Part shown: positions 1 to 13,405 of the stretch, piece after piece
Numbering within the stretch: position 1 is the first letter of the stretch
How the letters are laid out: every line of letters begins with the position of its first letter
Source: Variovorax sp. RA8
GTDB lineage: Bacteria > Pseudomonadota > Gammaproteobacteria > Burkholderiales > Burkholderiaceae_C
DNA length: 64,000 bases
Assembly (NCBI RefSeq): GCF_901827175.1
Contig: NZ_LR594662.1
Coordinates: forward strand, 5,332,001-5,396,000
Direction of reading: 5' to 3'
Notes under the pieces: generated by a model
The model's input: only the letters and a program-made list of their open reading frames with translations
Database searches by the model: none
Told to the model about the DNA's origin: nothing
Position numbers and translations under genes: made by a program

Positions 1-1
1 C

Positions 2-91
2 GGCCACTGGGTGCACGCGGACCAGCCGGACGCCCTGCTGCGCGGATTGAACGACTGGCTGCGCGACGCCTGCGCGCTCGCCCAGAACTGA
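2..91 (+). CDS. alpha/beta hydrolase, C-terminal end (partial)
   Basis: The last 29 codons of a gene that begins before the window. The translation starts GHWVHADQPDALL and ends DACALAQN. The GHWVHADQP stretch is the usual catalytic-histidine region of small alpha/beta hydrolases of the YbfF type, where His follows Gly near the C terminus. Only this end is visible, so substrate and full domain structure cannot be judged. It is followed after 39 bases by maeB on the same strand. Confidence 0.6.
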   Translation, partial: GHWVHADQPDALLRGLNDWLRDACALAQN

Positions 92-130
92 TCTTCAGCC
101 ACGCCCCTACAGACGAACGGAGACCGCCCC

Positions 131-2413
<2,283 letters not shown>

Positions 2414-2450
2414 CGACACGGCCATGAACTGAATTTTCTAGGAGACCTTC

Positions 2451-3794
2451 GTGGACCACCAACCCGTATCCAAGCCCTTCTACAAGTCCCTGTACTTCCA
2501 GGTCATCACAGCCATCGTCATCGGCGTTCTGCTGGGCCATTTCTATCCACAGACCGGTGCGGCCATGAAGCCGCTGGGCGACGGCTTCATCAAGCTGATC
2601 AAGATGATCATCGCGCCGATCATCTTCTGCACGGTGGTGGTCGGCATCGCCGGGATGGAAGACATGAAGAAGGTCGGCAAGACCGGCGGCCTGGCGCTGC
2701 TGTACTTCGAGATCGTCAGCACCATCGCGCTGGTCGTCGGGCTGGTCATCATCAACGTCGTGCGGCCTGGGGCGGGCATGAACATCGATGTGAGCCAACT
2801 CGACACCAAGGCGATCGCCGCCTATACGGCGCCGGGACAGATGCAGGGCACGGTCGACTTCCTGCTGCATGTGATACCGAGCACGGTGGTCGATGCCTTC
2901 GCCAAGGGCGAAATCCTGCAGGTGCTGCTGTTCGCCGTGATGTTCGGCTTCGCGCTGCACAAGTTCGGCGGCCGCGGCACGCTGGTGTTCGACTTCATCG
3001 AGAAGTTCTCGCACGTCCTTTTCGTCATCGTCGGCTACATCATGAAGGTGGCGCCGATCGGCGCCTTCGGCGCGATGGCGTTCACGATCGGCAAGTACGG
3101 CGTCGGCTCGCTGCTGCAGCTCGGCCAACTGATGGCGACCTTCTACGCCACCTGCCTGCTCTTCATCTTCGTCATCCTCGGCGGCATCGCGCGGGCGCAC
3201 GGCTTCAGCATCTGGAAGTTCATCAAGTACATCAAGGAAGAGCTCCTGATCGTGCTGGGCACTTCCTCGAGCGAATCCGTGCTGCCGCGCATGATGGCCA
3301 AGCTTGAGAACCTGGGTGCCAAGAAGTCGGTGGTCGGCCTGGTCATCCCGACCGGCTACTCGTTCAACCTCGACGGCACCTCGATCTACCTGACGATGGC
3401 GGCCGTGTTCATCGCGCAGGCCACCAACACCGACATGACGCTGACGCAGCAGATCACCCTGCTGCTGGTGCTGCTCCTGACGTCCAAGGGCGCCGCCGGC
3501 GTGACCGGCAGCGGCTTCATCGTGCTGGCAGCCACCCTGTCGGCCGTGGGGCACGTGCCGGTGGCAGGCCTGGCGCTGATCCTGGGCATCGACCGCTTCA
3601 TGTCGGAGGCGCGCGCGCTGACCAACCTGATCGGCAATGGCGTCGCCACGGTCGTGGTCGCCAAGTGGACCAATGACCTGGACGCCGCCCGCATGAAGCG
3701 CATCCTGGACAACGAGACGCCGGCCGAGGCCGACGCTCCCGAGGCGGTGCTGGACCAGGTCGAGACCCACATGCCCGTGGCCCAGCCGCGCTGA
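2451..3794 (+). CDS. dctA: C4-dicarboxylate:cation symporter DctA
   Basis: Inner-membrane importer of succinate, fumarate and malate, of the DAACS (glutamate transporter) family. The 447-residue length fits. The protein is highly hydrophobic, with the serine-rich re-entrant loop [11 protein letters not shown] near residue 270 and the substrate-binding NLDGTSIY motif near residue 305. The start is GTG, placed 4 bases after a GGAGACC ribosome site, and gives the expected N terminus ([12 protein letters not shown]). It probably forms an operon with maeB. A DctB/DctD-like sensor-regulator pair lies about 4 kb downstream, but I see no clear sigma-54 promoter directly before dctA. Confidence 0.95.
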   Translation: MDHQPVSKPFYKSLYFQVITAIVIGVLLGHFYPQTGAAMKPLGDGFIKLIKMIIAPIIFCTVVVGIAGMEDMKKVGKTGGLALLYFEIVSTIALVVGLVIINVVRPGAGMNIDVSQLDTKAIAAYTAPGQMQGTVDFLLHVIPSTVVDAFAKGEILQVLLFAVMFGFALHKFGGRGTLVFDFIEKFSHVLFVIVGYIMKVAPIGAFGAMAFTIGKYGVGSLLQLGQLMATFYATCLLFIFVILGGIARAHGFSIWKFIKYIKEELLIVLGTSSSESVLPRMMAKLENLGAKKSVVGLVIPTGYSFNLDGTSIYLTMAAVFIAQATNTDMTLTQQITLLLVLLLTSKGAAGVTGSGFIVLAATLSAVGHVPVAGLALILGIDRFMSEARALTNLIGNGVATVVVAKWTNDLDAARMKRILDNETPAEADAPEAVLDQVETHMPVAQPR

Positions 3795-3826
3795 GTCGAT
3801 CGCATGCCCGGACGGAGCCCCGCACC

Positions 3827-5161
3827 ATGAGCAACCCTGTGCACAGGCACCGAGTCGTCATCGTGGGCGGCGGCGCCGGCGGCCTGGAGCTGGCCACGCG
3901 TCTCGGCGATTCACTGGGCAAGCGCGGCATGGCGGACATCACGCTGGTCGACATGCACCGCACCCACGTGTGGAAGCCCAAGCTGCACGAGATCGCCTCG
4001 GGCAGCATGGACATGAGCGCGCACGAGGTCGACTACCTGGCGCAGGCGCACTGGCACCGCTTCCGCTTCCGGCTCGGCGAGCTCACGGGCATCGACCGCG
4101 AGCGGCGCGAGGTGCACGTGGCGCCCTACATGGATGACGAAGGCCGGCTGGTCACGCCGGCGCGTGCCTTCGGCTACGACACGCTGGTGGTCGCCATCGG
4201 CAGCCTCAGCAACGACTTCGGCACGCCCGGCGTGCGCGAGCACGCGCTGCGGCTCGAGTCGAAGGCGGACGCCCAGCGCTTTCACCAGCGCATGGTCAAT
4301 GCCTGCATCCGCGCGCATGCGCAGACCGTGCCGCTGCGGCCCGAGCAGCTGCACGTGGCGATCATCGGCGCGGGCGCCACCGGCGTGGAGCTGGCCGCCG
4401 AGCTGCATCGCACCACGCGCGAGGTCGTCGCCTACGGACTGGACCGCGTGGACGCCGAGAAGGACATCCAGGTCAGCGTGATCGAGGCCGCCGACCGCGT
4501 GCTGCCTGCGCTGCCGCCGCGCATGTCGGCCGCCACCGAGGCGCTCCTGCGCAAGCTGGGTGTGGACGTGCACACCTCGGCCAAGGTGGCAGAGGTGCTG
4601 CCCGAGGGCGTGCGCCTGGCCGACGGCCGCACGCTGCCGGCCGAGCTGGTGGTGTGGGCCGCGGGCGTGAAGGCGGCCGACTTCATGAAGGACATCTCGG
4701 GACTCGAAACCAACCGCAGCAACCAGCTGGCGGTGCTGCCGACGCTGCAGACCACGCGCGATCCCGACATCTTCGCCATCGGCGACTGTGCGGCCTGCGA
4801 GTGGCCCGAGGCCAACGGCGGCAAGGGCGGCCTGGTGCCGCCGCGCGCGCAGGCAGCGCACCAGCAGGCCTCGCACGTCGCGGCGCAGATCCGCCGGCGC
4901 CTGGGCGGAAAGGCGCTGAAGCCCTACCGCTACCGCGACTTCGGCTCGCTCGTGTCGCTCGGCGAGTTCAGCACCGTGGGCAACATGATGGGCGGCCTGA
5001 TCGGCGGCAGCCTGATGATCGAAGGGCTGTTCGCGCGGCTCATGTACATGTCGCTCTACAAGATGCACGAGCTGGCGCTGCACGGTGTCGTCAAGGTCTC
5101 GCTCGACACGCTCGCCCGCCTGATCACGCGGCGCACCGAACCCCACGTCAAGCTGCACTGA
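3827..5161 (+). CDS. ndh: Type II NADH dehydrogenase (FAD-dependent, non-proton-pumping)
   Basis: Single-subunit NADH:quinone oxidoreductase on the inner face of the membrane, passing electrons to quinone without pumping protons. The first Rossmann motif GGGAGGLELA is near residue 11. The second nucleotide-binding motif GAGATGVELAAEL is near residue 180. The FAD-binding AIGDCAAC follows near residue 315, then the PPRAQAAHQQA stretch. The C-terminal region (LMYMSLYKMHELALHG) is amphipathic, as in membrane-attached NDH-2 proteins. At 444 residues it has the normal length. It sits 32 bases after dctA and may be co-transcribed. Confidence 0.88.
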   Translation: MSNPVHRHRVVIVGGGAGGLELATRLGDSLGKRGMADITLVDMHRTHVWKPKLHEIASGSMDMSAHEVDYLAQAHWHRFRFRLGELTGIDRERREVHVAPYMDDEGRLVTPARAFGYDTLVVAIGSLSNDFGTPGVREHALRLESKADAQRFHQRMVNACIRAHAQTVPLRPEQLHVAIIGAGATGVELAAELHRTTREVVAYGLDRVDAEKDIQVSVIEAADRVLPALPPRMSAATEALLRKLGVDVHTSAKVAEVLPEGVRLADGRTLPAELVVWAAGVKAADFMKDISGLETNRSNQLAVLPTLQTTRDPDIFAIGDCAACEWPEANGGKGGLVPPRAQAAHQQASHVAAQIRRRLGGKALKPYRYRDFGSLVSLGEFSTVGNMMGGLIGGSLMIEGLFARLMYMSLYKMHELALHGVVKVSLDTLARLITRRTEPHVKLH

Positions 5162-5172
5162 GAAGTCACGCC

Positions 5173-5356
5173 ATGACGCGACCTTCACCCGATTTCGCGG
5201 GCTCGTGGCTGCAAGCCTGGCAGCAGAGGCTGTCGCAAGGTCATCTGCACAAGCGCCCGCTGGTCATCTCTGGCCCTACGTGGTCAACGGCTACCTCCAA
5301 GAAGCAAGGCCTGGGCCGCTGCCATTTCCTTCACGTCAACCCCCAAGGAGATTCTC
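5173..5356 (+). pseudogene. Possible remnant of PHA synthase gene phaC
   Basis: This stretch lies where phaC normally sits, directly before phaA and phaB. It has no long ORF. Fragments look like class I PhaC pieces in the right order. An ATG at 5173 opens TRPSPDFAGSWLQAWQQ, like a comamonad PhaC N terminus. Next comes HLHKRPLVI, resembling the VHxRPLL segment. Then, in another frame at about 5256-5296, comes HLWPYVVNGYLQ, resembling the LVWNYVVxNYLKG segment. This suggests large internal deletions leaving under 200 bases of a roughly 1.7 kb gene. I recognise these pieces from memory of the family only. The tail includes the phaA ribosome site (AAGGAG near 5344). Confidence 0.4.
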
Positions 5357-6541
5357 ATGTCAGACGATATCGTGATCGTTGCCGCGCAACGCACGGCGGT
5401 CGGCAAGTTCGGCGGCTCGCTCGCCGGCACGTCCGCCCCCGAGCTGGGCGCGCACGTGGTGAAGGGCCTGCTCGCCAAGGCCGGCGTGCCGGGCGAAGCG
5501 GTGTCCGAGGTGATCATGGGCCAGGTACTGGCGGCCGGCTCGGGCCAGAACCCGGCGCGGCAGACGGTCGTCAAGGCGGGGCTGCCGATCGGCGTGCCGG
5601 GCCTCACCATCAACAAGGTCTGCGGTTCGGGCCTGAAGGCCGTGATGCTGGCGGCGCAGGCCGTGAAGTGCGGCGACGCCGAGATCGTGGTGGCCGGCGG
5701 CCAGGAGAACATGAGCGCCGCGCCGCACGTGCTGCCCAACTCGCGCAACGGCCAGCGAATGGGCGACTGGAAACTGGTCGACACCATGATCGTCGACGGC
5801 CTGTGGGACGTCTACAACCGGTACCACATGGGCACCACGGCCGAGAACGTGGCGAAGAAGTACGGCATCACCCGCGAGATGCAGGACGCGCTGGCGCTGG
5901 CCTCGCAGCAGAAGGCTGCCGCCGCGCAGGACGCGGGGCGCTTCGACGACGAGATCCTGCCCTTCAGCATTGCGCAGAAGAAAGGCGACCCGATCGTCTT
6001 CGCCGCCGACGAGTTCGTGAACCGCAAGACCAATGCCGATGCGCTCGCTGGCCTGCGCCCCGCCTTCGACAAGAGCGGCTCGGTCACGGCCGGCAATGCC
6101 TCGGGCCTGAACGACGGCGCGGCCGCGGTGCTGGTGATGTCGGCATCGCGCGCCGCCGCGCTCGGCCTGCAGCCGCTGGCCGTCATCCGCGCCTATGCGA
6201 GCGCGGGGCTGGACCCGTCGCTCATGGGCATGGGACCGGTGCCCGCTTCGCAGCTGGCGCTGAAGAAGGCCGGCTGGAAGGCGCAGGACCTCGACCTGAT
6301 GGAGATCAACGAGGCCTTCGCCGCACAGGCCTGCGCGGTCAACCGCGAGATGGACTGGGACACCAGCCGCATCAACGTCAACGGCGGCGCCATCGCCATC
6401 GGCCACCCGATCGGCGCATCCGGCTGCCGCGTGCTGGTGACGCTGCTGCACGAGATGCGCCGCCGCGGCGCGAACAAGGGCCTGGCCTCGCTGTGCATCG
6501 GCGGCGGCATGGGCGTGGCGCTGGCGGTAGAGCGGGGTTGA
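5357..6541 (+). CDS. phaA: Acetyl-CoA C-acetyltransferase (beta-ketothiolase)
   Basis: Condenses two acetyl-CoA to acetoacetyl-CoA, the first step of polyhydroxybutyrate synthesis, or the reverse in degradation. The 394 residues are typical for biosynthetic thiolases. The acylated cysteine is Cys89 in NKVCGSGLK. The catalytic His350 is in GHPIGASG and Cys380 in SLCIGGGMG. The ATG is preceded by CCAAGGAGATTCTC. It lies upstream of phaB on the same strand, separated by a repeat-containing spacer, and downstream of what looks like a decayed phaC. Confidence 0.93.
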   Translation: MSDDIVIVAAQRTAVGKFGGSLAGTSAPELGAHVVKGLLAKAGVPGEAVSEVIMGQVLAAGSGQNPARQTVVKAGLPIGVPGLTINKVCGSGLKAVMLAAQAVKCGDAEIVVAGGQENMSAAPHVLPNSRNGQRMGDWKLVDTMIVDGLWDVYNRYHMGTTAENVAKKYGITREMQDALALASQQKAAAAQDAGRFDDEILPFSIAQKKGDPIVFAADEFVNRKTNADALAGLRPAFDKSGSVTAGNASGLNDGAAAVLVMSASRAAALGLQPLAVIRAYASAGLDPSLMGMGPVPASQLALKKAGWKAQDLDLMEINEAFAAQACAVNREMDWDTSRINVNGGAIAIGHPIGASGCRVLVTLLHEMRRRGANKGLASLCIGGGMGVALAVERG

Positions 6542-6545
6542 CGCC

Positions 6546-6628
6546 CACCCCCGAAGCGCCTTCGGCGCCTCCCCCTCAAGGGGGCGACACCAGCGGCCGG
6601 GCGAAGCCGGTTCCGCGCTGTCTCCCGA
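6546..6628 (+). repeat. Dispersed extragenic hairpin repeat, copy 1
   Basis: Non-coding spacer between phaA and phaB made of nested inverted repeats: GAAGCGCCTTCGGCGCCTC, then CCCCCTCAAGGGGG, then CAGCGGCCGGGCGAAGCCGG. About 50 bases of it (from GGGGGCGACACCAGCGG onward) recur in inverted orientation at 33919-33968 with only a few differences. Repeats of this look are common between genes in Comamonadaceae genomes. It may act as a transcription attenuator or RNA-stability element between the two pha genes. Confidence 0.7.
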
Positions 6629-6717
6629 CCTGATTGCGACAGTTTCGCGCGTTGCAGAGCGCGCACAGCGCAGTGGTTCAAGCGGAATCTTTTTATTTCA
6701 TGTCAAGGAGAAAGCAG

Positions 6718-7470
6718 ATGAGCGAGAAGCAGCAGAAAGTGGTCCTGGTCACCGGCGGCATGGGCGGCCTGGGCGAGACGATCTCCACCAAGATGGTCGA
6801 TGCGGGCTACAAGCTCGCGGTGACCTATTCGCCGGGCAACAAGTCGCATGCCGACTGGGTGTCGCAGATGGCGCAGCGCGGCTACGAGATCCTGGCCGTG
6901 CCCTGCGACGTGGCGGACTTCGATTCGTGCGTGAGCGCGGTGTCGCAGGTGCAGGAGCGGCTGGGCCCGGTCGACGTCCTGGTCAACAACGCCGGCATCA
7001 CGCGCGACATGACCTTCAAGAAGATGGATCGCGTCAACTGGGACGCCGTGCTGCGCACCAATCTCGACAGTCTGTTCAACATGAGCAAGCAGGTGGCCGA
7101 CGGCATGGTGGACCGCGGCTGGGGCCGCATCATCAACGTGTCGTCGGTGAACGGCTCGAAGGGCGCCTTCGGCCAGACCAACTACTCGGCGGCCAAGGCC
7201 GGCGTGCATGGCTTCACCAAGGCGCTGGCGCTGGAGGTGGCGAAGAAGGGAGTCACCGTGAACACCATCTCGCCGGGCTACATCGGCACCAAGATGGTCA
7301 CGGCCATCCCGAAGGAGGTGCTGGACAGCAAGATCCTGCCGCACATTCCCGTGGGCCGCCTCGGCAAGCCCGAGGAAGTGGCGGGCCTGATCATCTACCT
7401 CGCCTCGGAAGAGGCGGCGTTCGTGACTGGCGCCAACATCGCCATCAATGGCGGCCAGCATATGCAATGA
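6718..7470 (+). CDS. phaB: Acetoacetyl-CoA reductase (SDR family)
   Basis: Reduces acetoacetyl-CoA to (R)-3-hydroxybutyryl-CoA with NADPH, the second step of PHB synthesis. It is a 250-residue short-chain dehydrogenase with the cofactor motif TGGMGGLG at residues 12-19, NNAG at 90-93, and catalytic Ser143, Tyr156 and Lys160. I chose the ATG at 6718 because AAGGAGA stands 7 bases upstream and the protein then starts MSEKQQKVVLVTGG, as in known PhaB. A longer in-frame start at 6634 would add an unlikely N-terminal segment. Confidence 0.92.
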   Translation: MSEKQQKVVLVTGGMGGLGETISTKMVDAGYKLAVTYSPGNKSHADWVSQMAQRGYEILAVPCDVADFDSCVSAVSQVQERLGPVDVLVNNAGITRDMTFKKMDRVNWDAVLRTNLDSLFNMSKQVADGMVDRGWGRIINVSSVNGSKGAFGQTNYSAAKAGVHGFTKALALEVAKKGVTVNTISPGYIGTKMVTAIPKEVLDSKILPHIPVGRLGKPEEVAGLIIYLASEEAAFVTGANIAINGGQHMQ

Positions 7471-7473
7471 GCC

Positions 7474-7690
7474 GACGACCATCGACAAGGACGGCGCGAT
7501 GGAGCAGGCGGTGCTGGCCAGCCAGCGCGCGCTGCAGCAGCTGGTCGACTGGGCGTGAGCCTGCGCGAGACGCAGCTCAAGAAGGCGCTCACGAGACCTG
7601 GCTGGCGCTGGGCGTGGGCATCCCGCTGGTCGCCATGGGTTGGCGGCTGGCTGAACTGACTGACACGCGCCACCGGGCAGCCACCGATGC
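7474..7690 (+). pseudogene. Possible decayed gene fragment between phaB and dctB
   Basis: No intact gene fits the 251 bases between phaB and the sensor kinase. Protein-like pieces appear in successive frames: MEQAVLASQRALQQLVDWA (7499-7558), then SLRETQLKKALT, then ETWLALGVGIPLVAMGWRL, a likely membrane segment. This frame-hopping pattern suggests a small gene with frameshifts. I do not recognise the family, and the reading could also be chance coding-like sequence in GC-rich DNA. Confidence 0.28.
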
Positions 7691-7721
7691 GGCCCACACG
7701 GCCTTGTGCAATAACGCCTTC

Positions 7722-9553
7722 ATGATTCCATGGGAGCCGGCCCGGCGCTTCGATGTGCCTTCTGAGACCGCAAGACGCTGGCGCGGGCTACCGCGGTGGT
7801 GCGGCGCGCTGGCACTGGTGGCGCTGGCCGCCGTTGCCGGCCATCAGCTCGCCATGCAGAACGGCCTGGCGCGGCTGCGCGAAGCGGCCGAGCATCGGCT
7901 CGACATGCTTGCGACCGGGCTCGATGCCGACCTGGCCCGTTTCGAGTACCTGCCCGCGCTGCTGGAGATGACGCCCATCGTCCCGGCGCTGCTCGGCGCG
8001 CCGTCGGATGTGGGCCTGCGCGATGCGGTCAACCGCTATCTCGACGGCGTCAATGCCACCGCGGGCGCCGAGATGCTCTACGTGCTGGACGCCGCCGGCA
8101 CCTCGCTGGCCGCCTCCGACTGGAACCGGCCGGGCACCACTGTCGGCCAGGACCTGTCGTTCCGGCCCTACGTGATCGATGCGCTGCGGCAAGGCAAGGG
8201 CCGCTTCTACGGCGTCGGCATCACCAGCCGCAAGCCCGGCTACTACCTTTCCTACGCCCTGCGCCGCGACCAACCGGCGCGCGGCGTGGTGGCAGTGAAG
8301 GTCAATCTCGAGGAGGCCGAGCGCGCCTGGCGCCTGCTGCCGGGCCATGTGATGCTGATCGACCAGCGCGGCGTGGTGATCTTGGCCACCCGCCAGGACC
8401 TGAAGTTCCGTCCGCTGCGAGCGCTCGAGTCATTGCAGCGCGCCGAGGTGCAGCGCTCGCGACCCTATGGCGAGGCCGGACTGGAGCCGCTGCAGTGGGT
8501 GCAGAAGGAGGCGCTGGCACGCGACGTGCAGATCATCGCGCTCGACGGCGTGGACCAGCTCGCCTCAACGCGCGCGCTGCGCGGGGCGCCCTGGCAGCTG
8601 GTGGTCCTGGACGACCTGGCGCCGGTGCGCGTGGGCGCGCGCTACACGGCCATCACGGCGAGCCTGGGCATGGCAGTGGTGCTGCTGATCGCCGTGACGC
8701 TGTGGCAGAGGCGCCGCGCCGTGCGCCAGAAGCTGGCCAACCAGGCCGCGCTGCAGGCGGCGCACGACAGCCTCGAATCGACCGTGGTCGCGCGCACCGC
8801 GCAGCTGCGCGCGGCCCAGGGCGAGCTGGTGCATGCCGGCAAGATGGCCGCGCTCGGCCAGATGTCGGCCGGCGTGGTGCACGAGCTGAACCAGCCGCTG
8901 ACGGCCATGCGCACGCTCTCGGAGAGCGCCGCCATCCTGCTCGACAAGAACCGCTTCGACGAGGTGCGCGGCAACCTGCGGCGTATCCGCGGCATGGTCG
9001 ACCGCCTGGCACGCCTGACCTCGCAGCTCAAGACCTTCGCGCACAAGAGCGAGCTGCAGCTCGCTCCGGTGGCGCTGGCGCAGGCGGTGGCCGATGCGCA
9101 GCTCATCGTCGCCGTGGCGGCCAAGAAGAACGCCATCGCCATCGAGCTCGATGTGCAGCCCGCCACCCTCGCCGTGGTGGCCGAGGAGGCGGCGCTGGGC
9201 AGCGTGCTTGTGAACCTGATGCGCAACGCCATCGACGCCATGCAGGACTCGCCGCGGCGCACGCTGCGGCTCGAGGCGAGGCAGCAGGAGGGCCGGGTGA
9301 CCCTGCGCGTGAGCGACACCGGGCCTGGCATTGCGCCGGACATCCTGGCGCGCCTGTTCGAGCCCTTCGTGACCAGCAAGCCGGCGGCCACCGGGCTGGG
9401 CCTGGGCCTCGTGATCTCGGCACAATTGGTGCGGGCCATGGACGGCGCGCTGCGTGCGGCCAACCTGCCGCAGGGCGGTGCCTGCTTCGTCGTCGACCTG
9501 CCGGTTGCCATCCACAAGGTTCCCAGTCACCGGTTGGAGGGAGTGATCAACAA

Positions 9554-9557
<4 letters not shown>
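7722..9557 (+). CDS. dctB: DctB-like sensor histidine kinase (C4-dicarboxylate sensing)
   Basis: Membrane sensor kinase that autophosphorylates and passes phosphate to the adjacent DctD-like regulator. In 611 residues it has a first membrane segment near residues 22-42 and a periplasmic double-PDC sensor region to about 305. A second membrane segment lies near 309-329, followed by a short coiled coil, then the H-box with His387 in VVHELNQPLTAM. The C-terminal ATPase has N, G1 and G2 boxes (NLMRNAID, DTGPGI, GLGLGLVIS). The GVVHELNQPLTAMR H-box is typical of DctB. The ATG at 7722 is the first plausible start before the first membrane helix. It overlaps dctD by 4 bases (GTGA). Confidence 0.85.
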
Positions 9558-10915
<1,358 letters not shown>

Positions 10916-10918
<3 letters not shown>

Positions 10919-10965
10919 TGTGCTGTTGCGTCAATAGCTGCAGCTATGTGCGGGACAGCACACTA
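10916..10965. terminator. Bidirectional terminator between dctD and pcp
   Basis: An 11-base perfect inverted repeat, TAGTGTGCTGT at 10916-10926 and ACAGCACACTA at 10955-10965, encloses a second palindrome (ATAGCTGCAGCTAT near 10934). The arms begin at the stop codon of dctD and end at the stop codon of the convergent pcp, so one structure serves both transcripts. No long T-run follows, so Rho-independent action is an inference. Confidence 0.6.
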
Positions 10966-11616
10966 GCTCAGTTGGCCACCGGTCTCGCGCACGTCCTCGC
11001 GCACCACGAGCGCCGTGGCCACCGCGATGCGCAGCGCAGCGATCACCGTGTCGAGCGCCATGCTCGGCGCGCCGGGAAAACGCGCCGCCTGCTCCGGCAG
11101 ATAGGGGATGTGAATGAATCCCCCACGCACGCCTGTTGCGACCGGCCGGGTCGCGATGCGATGCATGAGGCCGAAGAAGAGGTGGTTGCAGACGAAGGTG
11201 CCGGCGCTGTTCGACACCGCGGCCGGTATGCCGCCCGCGCGCAGGTCGCGCACCATCGCCTTGATCGGCAGCGTCGAGAAGTAGGCCGCCGGCGCGCCCG
11301 CCACCACTGGCACATCGATGGGCTGGCAGCCTGCGTTGTCGCAGATTCGGCCGTCGTCGACGTTGATCGCCACGCGCTCGGGCGTGATCTCGCTGCGCCC
11401 GCCGGCCTGGCCGATACCTATCACCAGTTGCGGCTGCAACTCGTCGATGGCCGCTCCGAGCTCCCGCAGCGCAGCGCCGAAGACGCAGGAGATGCGGCGG
11501 GCCTGCACCATGGCGCCTTCGCAGCGCCAGCCTTGGAGCGCGCGCACTGCTTCCCATGAGGGATTCAATGCGTCCTTGTCGAAGGGCTCGAAGCCCGTCA
11601 GCAGCACGTTCGGCAC
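10963..11616 (-). CDS. pcp: Pyrrolidone-carboxylate peptidase (pyroglutamyl peptidase I)
   Basis: Cytosolic cysteine peptidase of family C15 that removes N-terminal 5-oxoproline (pyroglutamate) from peptides. The 217 residues begin [21 protein letters not shown], the hallmark N terminus. The nucleophile region is [14 protein letters not shown] and the His/Glu partners are in the conserved [10 protein letters not shown] region. It is the last gene of the coaD-pxpB-pxpC-pxpA-pcp series, 15 bases after pxpA. Released 5-oxoproline is the substrate of PxpABC, which makes the gene order functionally coherent. Confidence 0.92.
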   Translation of the reverse strand: MPNVLLTGFEPFDKDALNPSWEAVRALQGWRCEGAMVQARRISCVFGAALRELGAAIDELQPQLVIGIGQAGGRSEITPERVAINVDDGRICDNAGCQPIDVPVVAGAPAAYFSTLPIKAMVRDLRAGGIPAAVSNSAGTFVCNHLFFGLMHRIATRPVATGVRGGFIHIPYLPEQAARFPGAPSMALDTVIAALRIAVATALVVREDVRETGGQLS

Positions 11617-11631
11617 AGGCGGCCCGGACGC

Positions 11632-12372
11632 TCAGGCCGTCGCAGCGACCGCGATGCCTTCGCTCTCGAGCCGCTCGCGGATGCGGCGCGCAAAGGCCAG
11701 CGCATGCGCGCCGTCGCCATGCAGGCAGACGGTCTGTGCGTTGACGCTGACCACCGTGCCGTCGATCGCGGTCACGCGGTGATCGCGCACGAGCGACAGC
11801 GTCTGGGCCAGCGACTGCTCTTCGTCCTCTATCAGGGCGCCGGGCCGGCTGCGCGGCACCAGGCTGCCGTCGGGCATGTAGCCGCGGTCGGCGAACACCT
11901 CCTCGACCGGCTCCAGCCCCGCGCGCTCGGCGGCGCCGATCATGCCGCTGCCGGCGAGGCCGAAGAAGCGCAGGCCGGGGTCGAAGCGTCGCACCGCCTC
12001 GCACAGGGCGTCGGCCAGCACGGGGTCTTTCACCGCCTGGTTGTAGAGCGCGCCGTGCGGCTTGACATGCGCCAGCGTGCCGCCCTCGGCCTTGACGATG
12101 GCCGCCAGCGCGCCGACCTGGTAGAGCACGCCCGCGACGATCTCCTCGGGCGGCAGATGCATCTCGCTGCGGCCGAAGTTCTCGCGGTCGGGGAAGCTGG
12201 GGTGGGCCCCGATGGCAACGCCGTTGTCCAGCGCCCAGCGCACGCATTGGCGCATGGTCTTCGGGTCGCCCGCATGCCAGCCACAGGCGATGTTGGCGGA
12301 GCTCACGAGCTTGAGCAGCGCCTCGTCGTTGGCGCAGCCCTCGCCGAGGTCGGCGTTGAGGTCAATCCGCAT
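11632..12372 (-). CDS. pxpA: 5-oxoprolinase subunit A (LamB/YcsF family)
   Basis: With PxpB and PxpC it forms the ATP-dependent prokaryotic 5-oxoprolinase that opens 5-oxoproline to glutamate. The 246 residues start [16 protein letters not shown], the standard YcsF N terminus, followed by [10 protein letters not shown] and [10 protein letters not shown]. The ATG at 12372 is chosen over a longer frame because GAAGGAGAAAG lies just upstream and the family start is matched. It overlaps the end of pxpC by 11 bases. Confidence 0.93.
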   Translation of the reverse strand: MRIDLNADLGEGCANDEALLKLVSSANIACGWHAGDPKTMRQCVRWALDNGVAIGAHPSFPDRENFGRSEMHLPPEEIVAGVLYQVGALAAIVKAEGGTLAHVKPHGALYNQAVKDPVLADALCEAVRRFDPGLRFFGLAGSGMIGAAERAGLEPVEEVFADRGYMPDGSLVPRSRPGALIEDEEQSLAQTLSLVRDHRVTAIDGTVVSVNAQTVCLHGDGAHALAFARRIRERLESEGIAVAATA

Positions 12373-13405
12373 GGTGGCTTTCTCCTTCGGCCGGATTGTG
12401 CGCCGGCACCGGCCACCCCGCAGCGGCCAGGGCTTGCCCGACCTGCGCGAGGTAACGCCGCTGCCCGGCCCAGGCCTGCAGGGCCGCTGCGGCATCGACT
12501 TCGGCGAGGCGCAGGCGGCCGTTGAGCGGCGCTCGGGCGAGCTTCCAGAGATCGGCGCGGATCACGACGCCGATGCGCGGATAGCCGCCGGTGGTCTGGG
12601 CATCGCCCATCAGGATGATGGGCTGCCCGGAGGGCGGCACCTGGATCGTGCCGGGAATCACGGCGGAGGACAGCATGTCCGCGTTGCGCTTGCGCTTGAG
12701 CTCGGGCCCGTCGAGCCGGTTGCCCATGCGGTTGCTCTGCGGCGTGATGCGCCAGGACGCACTCCACAGCTGCTCGCGCGCAGCGACGGTGAACTGTTCG
12801 AACTCGGGGCCCGGCATGACGCGCAGGACGACCGCGCCCTCGCTGTCCTGCTCCCACCCGGGCGCGCGCAGGCCGAAGGCACGCCGCGCCAGGTGCGTCG
12901 CATCCAGCTTCGACGCGCCCAGGGGCAGGCGGTCGCCCTTTTTCAACGCACGCCCCAGATGGCCGCCGAAGCCGGCCTTGAGATCGGTGCTGCGCGAGCC
13001 GATGACCTGCGGCACGTCGATGCCGCCGGCAACGGCGAGCCAGCTGCGCAGGCCCGCCTTCGCGCTCCATTCGTTCGCAGGTCCGAGCCGGAGCACCTGG
13101 CCGGCCTGCACCGGGACGCTCCAGCAGGGCCACAGCGGCGAGCCATCAAGACGGGCTCCGAAGTCGTCGCCCGTCAGCGCGATGCGGGTGGGCGTATCGA
13201 AGCGGATCTCGCAGCCGCCCAGGGTGAGCTCGAGGCCGGCCGCGCCGTCGCCGTTGCCCACCAGCCGATTGGCCAGCGCGAGCCCGAGCGCGTCGAGGGC
13301 GCCGCCGGGGCAGATGCCCTGCTGCCGGTGGCCATAGCGGCCCAGGTCCTGCACGGAAGCCAGCAGGCCGGGACGCAGCACGGTGAGAGCACCCGCGGCC
13401 CTCAC
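12362..13405 (-). CDS. pxpC: 5-oxoprolinase subunit C (biotin-dependent carboxyltransferase/KipA family)
   Basis: KipA/AHS2-domain subunit of 5-oxoprolinase, 347 residues. Landmarks are the start region [18 protein letters not shown], then [32 protein letters not shown] and the C-terminal [13 protein letters not shown]. The start is a GTG nested in the pxpB stop codon (GTGA, 13402-13405), which implies translational coupling. The frame stays open upstream, but that part reads as pxpB in another frame. The end overlaps pxpA. Confidence 0.9.
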   Translation of the reverse strand: MRAAGALTVLRPGLLASVQDLGRYGHRQQGICPGGALDALGLALANRLVGNGDGAAGLELTLGGCEIRFDTPTRIALTGDDFGARLDGSPLWPCWSVPVQAGQVLRLGPANEWSAKAGLRSWLAVAGGIDVPQVIGSRSTDLKAGFGGHLGRALKKGDRLPLGASKLDATHLARRAFGLRAPGWEQDSEGAVVLRVMPGPEFEQFTVAAREQLWSASWRITPQSNRMGNRLDGPELKRKRNADMLSSAVIPGTIQVPPSGQPIILMGDAQTTGGYPRIGVVIRADLWKLARAPLNGRLRLAEVDAAAALQAWAGQRRYLAQVGQALAAAGWPVPAHNPAEGESHHAD

